This document shows positions 33,864 to 42,228 of a stretch of 64,000 nt of DNA, one piece after another. Origin of the DNA: Amycolatopsis sp. cg9 (lineage in GTDB: Bacteria; Actinomycetota; Actinomycetes; Mycobacteriales; Pseudonocardiaceae); the NCBI RefSeq assembly GCF_041346945.1, contig NZ_CP166850.1, forward strand, positions 10,338,501 through 10,402,500, read 5' to 3'. Both the position numbers and the translations under genes were made by a program. The notes beneath the pieces were generated by a model, which was not told the origin of the DNA, ran no database searches, and saw nothing but the letters and a program-made list of their open reading frames with translations. How positions within the stretch are numbered: the stretch's first letter is position 1; every line of letters begins with the position of its first letter.

Positions 33864-35039
33864 CTAGCTCGCCCGGGGTGCGGGGATCCGCGCGGGACGC
33901 GCCCGGCTGAACCGGCGCATCATCGGCGTCTCGACGAACCGGTACAGCAGCCACCCGACGAACAGGGTCACCACGAACAGGCCGATCAGCACCAGGATCG
34001 CGAGCGGGGTGCTCAACACGGCGTTGCCCATCAGAGACCGCAGGTAGAAGATCGTCACGCCCTGGGACAGGTAGAACCCGAAGGACACGTTGCCGAGCCA
34101 GACGGCGACCCGGCCGCGCAGCCGGGTGCGCGTGCCGCGCAGGTCCGCGTTGGCGAAGGACGCCACCATCACCGCGATCGGGATCAGCGTCGCGAAGTTC
34201 AGCGAGAACTGGAACGGCACGAACATCGAAGCGACGTACCCGACCACCATGAACACGACCGACGCGGCCGGCTTGATCCCGATCCACTTGCCGGCCAGCA
34301 CGATCCGGGCCAGCACGGCGCCGAGCACGAACTCGAACAGCCTGCCGACCGGCAGGAAGTAGCCGAACCAGTACTGCAGCGGCGAAATCGGGATGTTCGG
34401 GTTGGCGCCGTCGCTCGGCACGACGAACGTCGCGACGAGCTGGTAGGCGAAGAGCCCGGCCACCATGATCCCGGCCCACAGCCACAGGCGACGGACGTCC
34501 ATCCGGAGGATCGGGCGGATGATCAGCGGGAACAGCACGTAGAACAGCAGCTCGCCGCCGAGCGACCACGACGGGGTGTCGACGCTCATGGCGATGCTGA
34601 AGTCCGGGAACCACGGGTGCACCAGGAACAGGTTGGGCAGCCACGCTTTCCAGCTGGTGTACGCGGCGGCGAACAGCACCATCGCCGCGACCCACATCGC
34701 CAGGTGGTTGGGGAACACCTTCACGATGCGGCGGCGGATGAACGCCCGCGCCCGCTCGCCGGGTTTCACCGACCAGGACAGGACGAACCCGCTGAGGACG
34801 AAGAAGAAGGAGACACCGACGAAGCCGCCGGTCCCGAAGATCGCGCCGTACCACTTCGCGACGTCCACGTCGGCGAACGGGTTGATCGGCCCGGTCGGCA
34901 GTGCCGGGTTCATCATGATCCCCGTGTGGAAGAGGAACACGACGAACGCGGCGTAGAACCGCAAGCCGGTCAACGAATCGAGTTTCCTCGGCGCCCCCAG
35001 GTGGTGGGGCTCGAGGGGTACTTCCACAGTTTGCGCCAT
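33864..35039 (-). CDS. Membrane acyltransferase 3 family protein
   Basis: A 391-residue multipass protein with about ten helices. It opens LDSLTGLRFYAAFVVFLFHTG, with the His of the acyltransferase-3 (OafA/NolL) motif, and SFFFVLSGFVLSWS in helix 2-3, followed by RRIVKVFPNHL. The family O-acylates sugars in cell-surface glycans, macrolides and glycopeptides. Between sugar methyltransferase and P450 genes, it may acylate the sugar of a secondary metabolite (inference). Start at 35039; the long frame beyond it is a shadow of the P450 gene. Divergent from the P450 gene with 186 bases between. Confidence 0.86.
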   Translation of the reverse strand: MAQTVEVPLEPHHLGAPRKLDSLTGLRFYAAFVVFLFHTGIMMNPALPTGPINPFADVDVAKWYGAIFGTGGFVGVSFFFVLSGFVLSWSVKPGERARAFIRRRIVKVFPNHLAMWVAAMVLFAAAYTSWKAWLPNLFLVHPWFPDFSIAMSVDTPSWSLGGELLFYVLFPLIIRPILRMDVRRLWLWAGIMVAGLFAYQLVATFVVPSDGANPNIPISPLQYWFGYFLPVGRLFEFVLGAVLARIVLAGKWIGIKPAASVVFMVVGYVASMFVPFQFSLNFATLIPIAVMVASFANADLRGTRTRLRGRVAVWLGNVSFGFYLSQGVTIFYLRSLMGNAVLSTPLAILVLIGLFVVTLFVGWLLYRFVETPMMRRFSRARPARIPAPRAS

Positions 35040-35225
35040 GCCGGCTCCTGCTCTTGGGATCGCTCGAGGCAGCCGAAGCTGATATTCCGTTTTCACTCTT
35101 CCCGTGCCATCCGGTGGCGGCGTCTCCCCGCGTGCCGCCCTCGCGCGCAACCTCGAAGGCGCGCGGACGGACCGGCGTCTGCGATAGTCGGCGGTACACC
35201 GTACTTTGGCGTGGAGGCCGGAACC

Positions 35226-36479
35226 ATGACCACGATCGACCTTTCCGATTTCGAAGGCTTCTGGGCCAAGCCCCTCGACTACCGGCACGCCGCGTTCGAC
35301 GAGCTGCGCGCCCGGCCGGGGCTGCCGTTCTTCGAGGAGCCCGAATTCGGCTCGCTGCCGCGTGGCCGCGGCTACTACGCGGTGACCAAGATGGACGACA
35401 TCCTCTTCGCCAGCCGCAACCCGGGCACGTTCATCTCCGGCAAGGGCAACGCCACGCCGGTCGACATGCCGGCGGAGTTCCTCGACCAGTCGATGATCTC
35501 GATGGACGACCCCCGCCACGCCCGGCTGCGGCGCATCGTTTCGCGCGGCTTCACCAACAAGAAGATCAAGTCTCTGCACGACAACGTGGCCCAGGTGGCC
35601 AAGGAGATCGTCGACGAGGTGATCGACCGCGGCGAGGGCGACGCGGTCGAGGACATCGCCGCGAAGCTGCCGCTGCGCATCATCTGCGACATGATGGGCG
35701 TCCCGGAGGCCAGCCAGCAGTTCGTCTTCGACCAGACGAACAAGATGATGGGCGTCCAGGACCCGGAGTACGTCCCCGAGGGCGAAGACGCGTTCGAGGC
35801 GCTGTTCAAGGCCGTGCAGGAGCTGACCAACCTGCTGCACGAGCTGGCCGCCAAGCGCGCCGAAAACCCCACCGACGACATGATTTCGCAGCTGATGACC
35901 GCCGAGGTCAACGGCGAGTCGCTCACGCCGAACGAGCTGGCCCAGTTCTTCATCCTGCTCACCGGCGCCGGCACCGAGACCACGCGCAACGCGATCACCT
36001 GGGGCATCCACCTGCTGACGCAGCACCCCGAGCAGCGCGAGGCCTGGCTGGCCGACATCGACGGCGTGACCCCGACCGCGGTGGAGGAGATCGTCCGCTG
36101 GACGACCCCGGTCATCGCGCAGCGGCGCACCATCGCCGAGGGCGCCGAACCGGTCGAGCTCTCCGGCCAGCTGCTCGTCCCGGGTGACAAGGTGATGATG
36201 TACTACTGGGCGGCCAACCGGGACCCGAAGTACTTCACCGACCCCGCGGGCTTCGACGTGCGCCGCGACCCGAACCCGCAGATCGGCTACGGCGGCCCGG
36301 GCCCGCACTTCTGCCTCGGCGCGCACCTGGCGCGCCTCGAGATCGGCGTGATGTTCCGCGAGCTGCTGACCCGCATCCCGGACCTGCGCTCGACGGCGGA
36401 GCCGGCGCGGCTGACGTCGCCGATGATCAACGGCATCAAGCGCCTGCCGGTGGCCTTCACCCCCGGCGGTGCGCGGTAG
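35226..36479 (+). CDS. Cytochrome P450
   Basis: A 417-residue class I bacterial P450. The I-helix oxygen-binding motif is LTGAGTETTRN, the ExxR motif EEIVR, and the heme loop GYGGPGPHFCLGAHLARLE with axial Cys363. The general sequence (FTNKKIKSL, ISMDDPRHARLRR, PVIAQRRT) resembles CYP124/125/142-like enzymes, but substrate cannot be assigned. ATG at 35226 follows a GGAGGCC site. Its TAG stop overlaps the apparent start of the second C-methyltransferase (GTAG), so the two genes are a unit. The active Cys shows that it is a true P450, not an EryCII-type helper for the glycosyltransferases nearby. Confidence 0.9.
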   Translation: MTTIDLSDFEGFWAKPLDYRHAAFDELRARPGLPFFEEPEFGSLPRGRGYYAVTKMDDILFASRNPGTFISGKGNATPVDMPAEFLDQSMISMDDPRHARLRRIVSRGFTNKKIKSLHDNVAQVAKEIVDEVIDRGEGDAVEDIAAKLPLRIICDMMGVPEASQQFVFDQTNKMMGVQDPEYVPEGEDAFEALFKAVQELTNLLHELAAKRAENPTDDMISQLMTAEVNGESLTPNELAQFFILLTGAGTETTRNAITWGIHLLTQHPEQREAWLADIDGVTPTAVEEIVRWTTPVIAQRRTIAEGAEPVELSGQLLVPGDKVMMYYWAANRDPKYFTDPAGFDVRRDPNPQIGYGGPGPHFCLGAHLARLEIGVMFRELLTRIPDLRSTAEPARLTSPMINGIKRLPVAFTPGGAR

Positions 36480-37651
36480 CCGTCGGCTTCTGCCGGACGT
36501 GCCCGGGCGTCGAGGTCCACGAGTTCCTCGCGCTCGGGCCGCAGCCGGCTTGCCTGTTCCCCGCGGACGCGGCGGCCGAGCCCGCGTGGCCGCTCGACCT
36601 CGCTTTCTGCCCGCGCTGCGGCCTGGTCCAGATCGTGGCGCCGGTGAGCGAACGCGTGCTGTTCGCCGGCGACTACCACCACCTCGACGGGGTGACCGGC
36701 AGCTACCGGCGGCACCTGCGCGACCTGGCGGCGGACCTCGCCACCGCGTACCCACGCGCCTCGGTCGTCGAGATCGGCAGCAACCACGGGGTCCTGCTCG
36801 CCGAACTGGCCGCCCGGGGGCTCGACGTGCTCGGCGTCGACCCCAATGGCTTCGGCGCGGCGCCGGTCGTGCGGGAGTTCTTCGGCGCGGAGACCGCCCG
36901 GCGGCTGTCCCCTGTGGACATCGTCGCCGCGGTCAACACCCTGGCCTACGTCGAGGACCCGGCCGACTTCCTGAGCGGGGTGCGCGCGATCCTGCGCGAC
37001 GACGGGCTCTTCGTCTCGGAGTCGCACTACCTGCCGGATCTCCTCGAAACCCTGCAGTACGACTTCTTCTACCACGAACACCCTCGGTACTACTCGCTGA
37101 CAGCGCTCGAGGCCGCCTTCGCCCGGTACGGGCTGGAGGTGTTCCGCGCCGAGCGGATCCCCACCCGTGGCGGTTCCCTCCGCGTCTACGCCGGATCCGC
37201 CGGCAAGTGCACGGTGGACGAATCGGTGACCGCGTTGCGGGAGTTCGAGAAAACCCTGGCGCTGACGAGTGCGGTGACCTACCGGACGTTCGCCGCACGC
37301 GTGGCCGAGCACCGCGAACGCCTGCGCGGGTTGCTGGCCGAGGTGACGCGGGACGGTTCGCGCGTCGCGGCCGCGACGTCACCGGCGCGGGCGACGACGT
37401 TGCTGACTTACTGCGGACTGGGACCGGCCGACCTCGAGTTCGTTTCGGAGGTCAACCCGCGCAAGATCGGCCGGTTCTCGCCGGGCGCGCACCTCCCCGT
37501 GGTCGCCCAAGAGCGGCTGTGCGGAACGGACCAGCCGGAGTACGCGCTGCTGCTGTCCTGGCACATCGCCGACGAGCTGATCTCCCTGCTGCGCGCCGAC
37601 GGGTTCCGGGGGCGGTTCATCGTCCCGCTCCCGGAACCCGTCGTCGTCTGA
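36476..37651 (+). CDS. Second NDP-hexose C-methyltransferase, without a standard start codon
   Basis: A paralogue of the enzyme at 32469, aligned without large gaps from CRTC...LGPQPACLFPA through FCPRCGLVQ, VSERVLFAGDYHHL, VVEIGSNHGVLL, YHEHPRYYSLTALEAAF to LLLSWHIADEL. The conserved zinc cysteines begin at 36491. In this frame there is no ATG, GTG or TTG from the last in-frame stop (36185-36187) to GTG at 36635, which would remove the zinc domain. GTA at 36476 overlaps the P450 stop as GTAG and puts the first Cys at residue 6, exactly as in the paralogue. So translation may begin at GTA by coupling, or through a frameshift from the P450. About 391 residues from GTA. Confidence 0.8.
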   Translation, partial: VAVGFCRTCPGVEVHEFLALGPQPACLFPADAAAEPAWPLDLAFCPRCGLVQIVAPVSERVLFAGDYHHLDGVTGSYRRHLRDLAADLATAYPRASVVEIGSNHGVLLAELAARGLDVLGVDPNGFGAAPVVREFFGAETARRLSPVDIVAAVNTLAYVEDPADFLSGVRAILRDDGLFVSESHYLPDLLETLQYDFFYHEHPRYYSLTALEAAFARYGLEVFRAERIPTRGGSLRVYAGSAGKCTVDESVTALREFEKTLALTSAVTYRTFAARVAEHRERLRGLLAEVTRDGSRVAAATSPARATTLLTYCGLGPADLEFVSEVNPRKIGRFSPGAHLPVVAQERLCGTDQPEYALLLSWHIADELISLLRADGFRGRFIVPLPEPVVV

Positions 37652-37652
37652 G

Positions 37653-39242
37653 CTACACGGTCTCGCCGGCCGGCACTTCGTCCGGAATGGACTCCGCTTC
37701 CGGCGCGGGTTCCTGACCGCTCTTCGGCACGTGCCGGAACAGCAGCAGCGCCACCGTCGCGAGCACCACCATGAGGACCGCGCAGACGATCGCCACCCCG
37801 GCGAACCCGCTGGTGAAGGCCTCGCGGATGGCGGTCAGCAGCGAACCGGCGAGGTCACCGGGCAGGCTGCCGGCCGCGGCCGTGCCTTCGGCGATGCCCT
37901 CGCGGGCGGCCGCGGCGACGTCGGACGGCACCCCGGCCGGGACCTCGGCCGTGCCGCGGTAGACGGCCGTGGCGATGGACCCGAACGCGGCGATCCCGAA
38001 CGCGACCCCGAGCTCGTTGCTCGTCTGCGAGATCGCGCCCGCCGCCCCGGCCTTCTCCGGCGGCGCCGAGCCCATCACCAGGCCGATGCCCAGCACCAGC
38101 ATCGGCGAAAGACCGGCGGTCGCGAGGACCGTGCCGAGCACCGTGATGACCAGCCCGCCGCTCGCCGGCACCTGCGTGAGCAGCACGAAACCGACCAGGG
38201 AGACCATCATCCCGGCGGCGATGACGACCGCGGGGCGGAACCGCTGGGCCAGGCCCGGCGACACCATGTACCCGGCCACCATGCCGACGGTGTAGGGGAT
38301 CAGCCACAGGCCGGAGTTCAGCGGCGACAGGCCGAGCACCAGCTGCAGGTACTGGTTGAACAGCAGGATGATGCCGCTGATCGTGGACCCGCCGAGCAGC
38401 ATCATGCCCAGCGCGCCGCTGAAGGCCGGGCGGCCGAGCAGCCGCACGTCCAGGAGCGGGTCGGCCAGCCGCCGCTGCCGCCGGACGAACGCCACCCCGA
38501 AGAGCAGGCCCGCCGCGAGGACCACCAGCGACACCACGACCGAGCTGCCGCGCGCCAGTTCCTTGAGGCCGTAGATGACCGGCAGGATGGTCGCCATCGA
38601 CAGCACGATGCTGAGCAGGTCGAGCTTGAAGCCGGCGCCGGCGGCCCGGTGCTCGGGCAGCAGGATCGGGGCCACGACCAGCAGCAGCCCCATCACCGGC
38701 AGGCCGAGCAGGAACACCGAACCCCACCAGAACGCCGACAGCATCACGCCGCCGACGAGCGGGCCGATCGCCATGCCGACCATGAAGAAGCTGGTCTGGA
38801 CGCTGATCGCGACCGCACGCTGCTTCGCGTTCCGGAACATCGTGGAGATCAGGCCCAGCATCGTGGGCATCATCGTGGAGCCGGCGATGCCGAGCCCCGC
38901 GCGGGCGGCGATCAGCATCTCCGCGCTGGACGACCAGGCCGCCACCGCCGAAGCGACGCTGAACAGCGCCGCGCCGATCATCAGCAGCCGCCGGTGCCCG
39001 ATGCGGTCGCCGAGGTTCCCCATGGTGACGAGGAGACCGGCGATGGTGAAGCCGTAGATGTCGACGATCCACAGCATCTGCGCGCTGCTGGGGTGCAGGT
39101 CCGCGGTGACGTGCGGAATCGCCAGGATGAGGACGCTCAGGTCGAGCGACAGCAGCAGGGTCGGGAGGATGAGAACGGCGAGGCCGATCCACTCCTTCTT
39201 GCCCGCCAGCTCGCCTGGGGACGTCGAGCTGTTGGTGGTCAT
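37653..39242 (-). CDS. DHA2-family (14-helix) MFS drug exporter
   Basis: A 529-residue EmrB/QacA-type transporter. It opens WIGLAVLILPTLLLSLDLSVLILAIPHVTADL and has the motif LWIVDIYGFTIAGLLVTMGNLGDRIGHRRLL, typical of actinobacterial 14-helix drug exporters. The C-terminal part has an Ala/Gly-rich loop (GTAEVPAGVPSDVAAAAREG) before the last helix and a cytosolic acidic tail. Start ATG at 39242 after AAAGGGGATC. It converges on the methyltransferase gene with one base between stops and diverges from the glycosyltransferase gene, so it probably exports or gives resistance to a glycosylated metabolite (inference). Confidence 0.88.
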   Translation of the reverse strand: MTTNSSTSPGELAGKKEWIGLAVLILPTLLLSLDLSVLILAIPHVTADLHPSSAQMLWIVDIYGFTIAGLLVTMGNLGDRIGHRRLLMIGAALFSVASAVAAWSSSAEMLIAARAGLGIAGSTMMPTMLGLISTMFRNAKQRAVAISVQTSFFMVGMAIGPLVGGVMLSAFWWGSVFLLGLPVMGLLLVVAPILLPEHRAAGAGFKLDLLSIVLSMATILPVIYGLKELARGSSVVVSLVVLAAGLLFGVAFVRRQRRLADPLLDVRLLGRPAFSGALGMMLLGGSTISGIILLFNQYLQLVLGLSPLNSGLWLIPYTVGMVAGYMVSPGLAQRFRPAVVIAAGMMVSLVGFVLLTQVPASGGLVITVLGTVLATAGLSPMLVLGIGLVMGSAPPEKAGAAGAISQTSNELGVAFGIAAFGSIATAVYRGTAEVPAGVPSDVAAAAREGIAEGTAAAGSLPGDLAGSLLTAIREAFTSGFAGVAIVCAVLMVVLATVALLLFRHVPKSGQEPAPEAESIPDEVPAGETV

Positions 39243-39277
39243 GATCCCCTTTAGGTGTTTTGTCTGAATCGTTTCAA

Positions 39278-39296
39278 GAGTCACTTGGCGTGACTC
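39278..39296. promoter_or_regulatory. Operator-like inverted repeat between MFS and glycosyltransferase genes
   Basis: GAGTCAC (39278-39284) and GTGACTC (39290-39296) are perfect 7-base arms around TTGGC, in the divergent region 39243-39468, 36 bases before the MFS start and 173 before the GT start. The spacing fits a dimeric repressor site. A partial copy of the half site (GTCACTC, 39316 region) lies nearby. Confidence 0.45.
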
Positions 39297-39468
39297 GTCC
39301 AACACTGATCGTCGGTCACTCTCGATGACGGCCGCATCTTTCTCATTGCTCTGCGTCACGAACTCCGCAAGCAATCGACGAGACGCTGGGGGCGGCGGAC
39401 GGCTGGGAACCTCGAACGCAAGGACCGTCGCCCACCTGGGCGTTCGCCGACGCTGGGAGCACACGATC

Positions 39469-40605
39469 ATGCGGATCCTCTTCGCCACGGTGCCCCTCTC
39501 GGGACACTTCTTCCCCCTCGTGCCGCTCGCGTGGGCCTACCGGGCCGCCGGCGCCGAGGTCGTGGTGACCACGTCGGAGGACTACCTGCCGACGGTGCTG
39601 CGCGCGGGGCTCCCCGCGACGCCCGCCGGTCCCGCGGCCGACTTCACCGGCCTCGCCGGCGACGGTTTCGCCGACGCCGGCGAGCACCTGCTCGCCCACG
39701 GCCGGGTGTTCGCGCGCATCTCCGCCCGCAACCTGGTCGGCACGCTCCGGCTCGCGGAGAGCTGGCGGCCGGACCTCGTGGTGTTCGAACGCGCGGCCGC
39801 GGCCGGCGCGATCACGGCGGCGGTGCACGGCGTCCCCGGCGTCGAGCTGCAGTGGGGCGTACCGGCGCTGCGCGAATACCGGGCCGCGGCCGACGAGGTG
39901 CTCGCCGGCGAGCTGTCCGCGCTCGGCCTGCCCGAGCTGCCGCGCGCGGACCACGTCGTCGGCACCTGGCCGCCGAGCCTGCGCCACCTGCACGCGGCCG
40001 AGCAGTCGAGCATGCGGCACGTGCCCTACAACGGCGACGCCCGGCTGCCGGACTGGCTGGCGGTCCCGCCGCGGCGGCCGCGGGTGTGCCTGACGCTGGG
40101 CACCGTGCTCCCCGGGCTGGGGACGGCCGGGCTGTTCCTGGCCCTGCTCGAAGAACTGTCCACGTTGGACATCGAGCTGGTGGTGGCGGTGGCCGACGAG
40201 ACGGCGGCGGCGTGGGGCCCGCTCCCGCCGTCGGTGCTCCACGCGGGACGGCTCCCCCTGGCCCAGGCACTGCGGACGTGCGATGCGGTGGTGCACCACG
40301 GGGGCAACGGAACGTCGCTGGCGGCGCTGGAAGCCGGGGTCCCGCAGCTGGTCCTGCCGCACTTCGACGACCAGATCGGCAACGCGGAAGCCGTGGTGCG
40401 CTCGGGTGCGGGGTTGCGGCTGGCGCCCGGGGAGATCACGCCCGAGGCCGTCGCGGCGGGGTGCGCCCAGTTGCTGGACGATCCCCGGTTCGGCGTCGTC
40501 GCGGCCGAGGTCGCGGCCGAGAACGCCGCGCAGCCGTCGCCCGCCGAAGTCGTGCGGACGCTGACTCCCCTGGCGCTGCGACCGGAACTCCGCCGGGCGG
40601 GCTGA
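39469..40605 (+). CDS. GT1-family glycosyltransferase (macrolide type)
   Basis: A 378-residue GT-B glycosyltransferase. It opens MRILFATVPLSGHFFPLVPLAWAYRAAGAEVVV, the N-domain of UDP/dTDP-sugar transferases of natural product pathways. The donor domain has CDAVVHHGGNGTSLAALEAGVPQLVLPHFDDQIGNAEAV, the GT1 signature: HHGG, then the PHFDDQ acidic pair for donor sugar hydroxyls. It would attach a dTDP-deoxysugar to an aglycone. ATG at 39469 is chosen because the motif begins there; the open frame upstream is leader. A 14-bp terminator and a palindromic element follow. Confidence 0.88.
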   Translation: MRILFATVPLSGHFFPLVPLAWAYRAAGAEVVVTTSEDYLPTVLRAGLPATPAGPAADFTGLAGDGFADAGEHLLAHGRVFARISARNLVGTLRLAESWRPDLVVFERAAAAGAITAAVHGVPGVELQWGVPALREYRAAADEVLAGELSALGLPELPRADHVVGTWPPSLRHLHAAEQSSMRHVPYNGDARLPDWLAVPPRRPRVCLTLGTVLPGLGTAGLFLALLEELSTLDIELVVAVADETAAAWGPLPPSVLHAGRLPLAQALRTCDAVVHHGGNGTSLAALEAGVPQLVLPHFDDQIGNAEAVVRSGAGLRLAPGEITPEAVAAGCAQLLDDPRFGVVAAEVAAENAAQPSPAEVVRTLTPLALRPELRRAG

Positions 40606-40617
40606 CCCCACGAGAAA

Positions 40618-40650
40618 GGCCGCGGGCCGGGTGATCCCCGGCCCGCGGCC
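40618..40650 (+). terminator. 14-bp terminator after the first glycosyltransferase
   Basis: GGCCGCGGGCCGGG (40618-40631) pairs perfectly with 40637-40650, loop TGATC. Confidence 0.8.
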
Positions 40651-40669
40651 TCCGCACGGCTCGCCGCCA

Positions 40670-40754
40670 GCGCCCCAATGTGGCGTTGGGTGCGTCCAGC
40701 GCACCCAATGTGGCGTTCGGTGCGTCCAACGCACCGAACGCCACATTGGGGCGC
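40670..40754. repeat. Palindromic element of the CCAATGTGGCGTT family, copy 1
   Basis: Same direct-direct-inverted plan as the GCTGAAGGGGAC family. Unit 1 starts GCGCCCCAATGTGGCG at 40670, unit 2 (40705-40725) and inverted unit 3 (40729-40749) make a perfect 21-bp stem with a three-base loop. Unit 1 can also pair over 18 bases (40670-40687 with 40737-40754). Lies between the converging glycosyltransferase genes. Confidence 0.88.
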
Positions 40755-40771
40755 AGGAGACGCGGCGGTAC

Positions 40772-42127
40772 TCAGCTCTGGTGGTCGAGCGTGAGCTGCT
40801 CCAGGATCTTCACGTACTCGGCCGGGCCGGGGACCGAGTTGATCTCCTTCTGCAGCCGCTGGGCGTTCTCCTTGAAGGACTTCTCCTCCAGGACCCGGCG
40901 GATCTGCTCGCGCATCACCGCGGCGTCCGGCTCGGCCACGTTCAGCACCAGGCCCGCGCCCTTCGCCAGGGTGAAGCGGGCCAGCGCCGGGCCGAGGCTG
41001 TAGCGCGACCGGGCCAGGCGGGCCGCGCCGGAGGGGTTCGCGCGGATGCTGTGGCCGACGAAGTCGACCAGCAGCTGCGGGACGCTGTTCAGGATCGCCG
41101 GCATGACCGTGCCGACGCCGCCGTGGTGGATGAGCAGCGAGCACGTCGGGACCAGCTGGTCCAGCGGGACGAACGGGAGCACGCGGACGTTCTCCGGGAT
41201 CTGCTCGACCTTGGCCAGCTGCTGGTCGTCGAGCGTCGCGACGACCTCGACGTCCAGTTCGGACAGCGCGTTCAGCAGGACCGGGATGTGGTCCCAGCCG
41301 CCCTCCATGAACGCGCGCTCGGACAGGCCCAGCGACACCGCGACGCGGGGGCGCTCCGGCACCGGGTACAGCCAGTCCGGCATGGGCTGCTGGCTCGAGT
41401 ACGACACCCACCGCATGGGGACGACGTTCGCGGACACCTCGGGGCCGATCTCCTGCGGCTGCGAGTTGATCGTCCACTGGCCCCACAGCAGCTCGTCGTC
41501 GACCTCGACGCCGTAGCGCTCGGCCGCCGCGCGCACCGTTTCGACCGCCGGGTTCGGCAGTTCCGGGGCGCCCGGCTTGCTCGTGAGCTCCTTGAACTTG
41601 TCGATGCTGCGGCAGAAGACGTCGGGCGCGGTCCACCAGCGGGCGTGCGCCGCGCCGGCGACCTTCGCCGCCACCGCGGCGGCGGGCAGGCAGGCGTCCC
41701 AGATCACCAGGTCCGGCTTCCACGCCTTGGTGAACTCGACGAGCCCGTCGAGGAACGGGAGCGGCTCGTTCGGGTCGCCCTTCCACGGCGCGAAGTCCCA
41801 CTGCGCGGGCAGGTAGTACTGGCTGTAGACGTCCCAGTGCTCGCGGTCCGGGTCGTCGGCGTCGAAGCCGAGCGCTTCGAGGGCCGCGGTGATCTCGGCG
41901 AGGTCCGCGCGCTCCTTCTCGTAGGCCCGGCCGGGGCCCATCGGGATCGGCATGCTGTCGATGTCGCAGACCGCGACCGGGGTGATGCCCATCGACGCGA
42001 TCGTCTCCACCCCGCCCGGGTGCGTGGCGATCACGACGTCGTGCCCCGCGGACTTCAGCGCCCAGGCCAGCGGCGCCAGCGGATAGGTGTGCGCCGGGGC
42101 CGGCCAGATGGCGAATTGCACACGCAT
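40772..42127 (-). CDS. Activator-type GT1 glycosyltransferase (EryCIII/DesVII-like)
   Basis: A 451-residue GT-B enzyme. The N-terminus MRVQFAIWPAPAHTYPLAPLAWALKSAGHDVVIATHP and the central WTAPDVFCRSIDKFKELT resemble the EryCIII/DesVII/TylM2 class. The C-terminal donor motif is LLIHHGGVGTVMPAILNSVPQLLVDFVGHSIRANP. Enzymes of this class normally need a P450-like helper protein, which is not next to it. The donor tail differs from the first transferase (VGHSI instead of DDQ). The start at 42127 is fixed by the first beta strand. Converges on the other GT gene and is downstream of an APC permease in the same direction, 101 bases apart. Confidence 0.87.
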   Translation of the reverse strand: MRVQFAIWPAPAHTYPLAPLAWALKSAGHDVVIATHPGGVETIASMGITPVAVCDIDSMPIPMGPGRAYEKERADLAEITAALEALGFDADDPDREHWDVYSQYYLPAQWDFAPWKGDPNEPLPFLDGLVEFTKAWKPDLVIWDACLPAAAVAAKVAGAAHARWWTAPDVFCRSIDKFKELTSKPGAPELPNPAVETVRAAAERYGVEVDDELLWGQWTINSQPQEIGPEVSANVVPMRWVSYSSQQPMPDWLYPVPERPRVAVSLGLSERAFMEGGWDHIPVLLNALSELDVEVVATLDDQQLAKVEQIPENVRVLPFVPLDQLVPTCSLLIHHGGVGTVMPAILNSVPQLLVDFVGHSIRANPSGAARLARSRYSLGPALARFTLAKGAGLVLNVAEPDAAVMREQIRRVLEEKSFKENAQRLQKEINSVPGPAEYVKILEQLTLDHQS

Positions 42128-42228
42128 TGTTTCGGCTCCTCCAGGACGTGTCGGCGGGAGACTTTCTTCAGCCGCCAAGGGAAAATCGTATGGTCGTGAA
42201 GCGGTGCGGACATCTCCCCGAGTGCCGC

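Noticed and set aside
35226..36479. P450-like activator (EryCII type) for the glycosyltransferases
   Set aside because: The heme-binding Cys363 and the I-helix motif are intact, so this is an active monooxygenase.
33864..36755. 963-residue minus-strand frame
   Set aside because: The first 391 residues (to 35039) are the acyltransferase. The extension is the shadow of the P450 gene.
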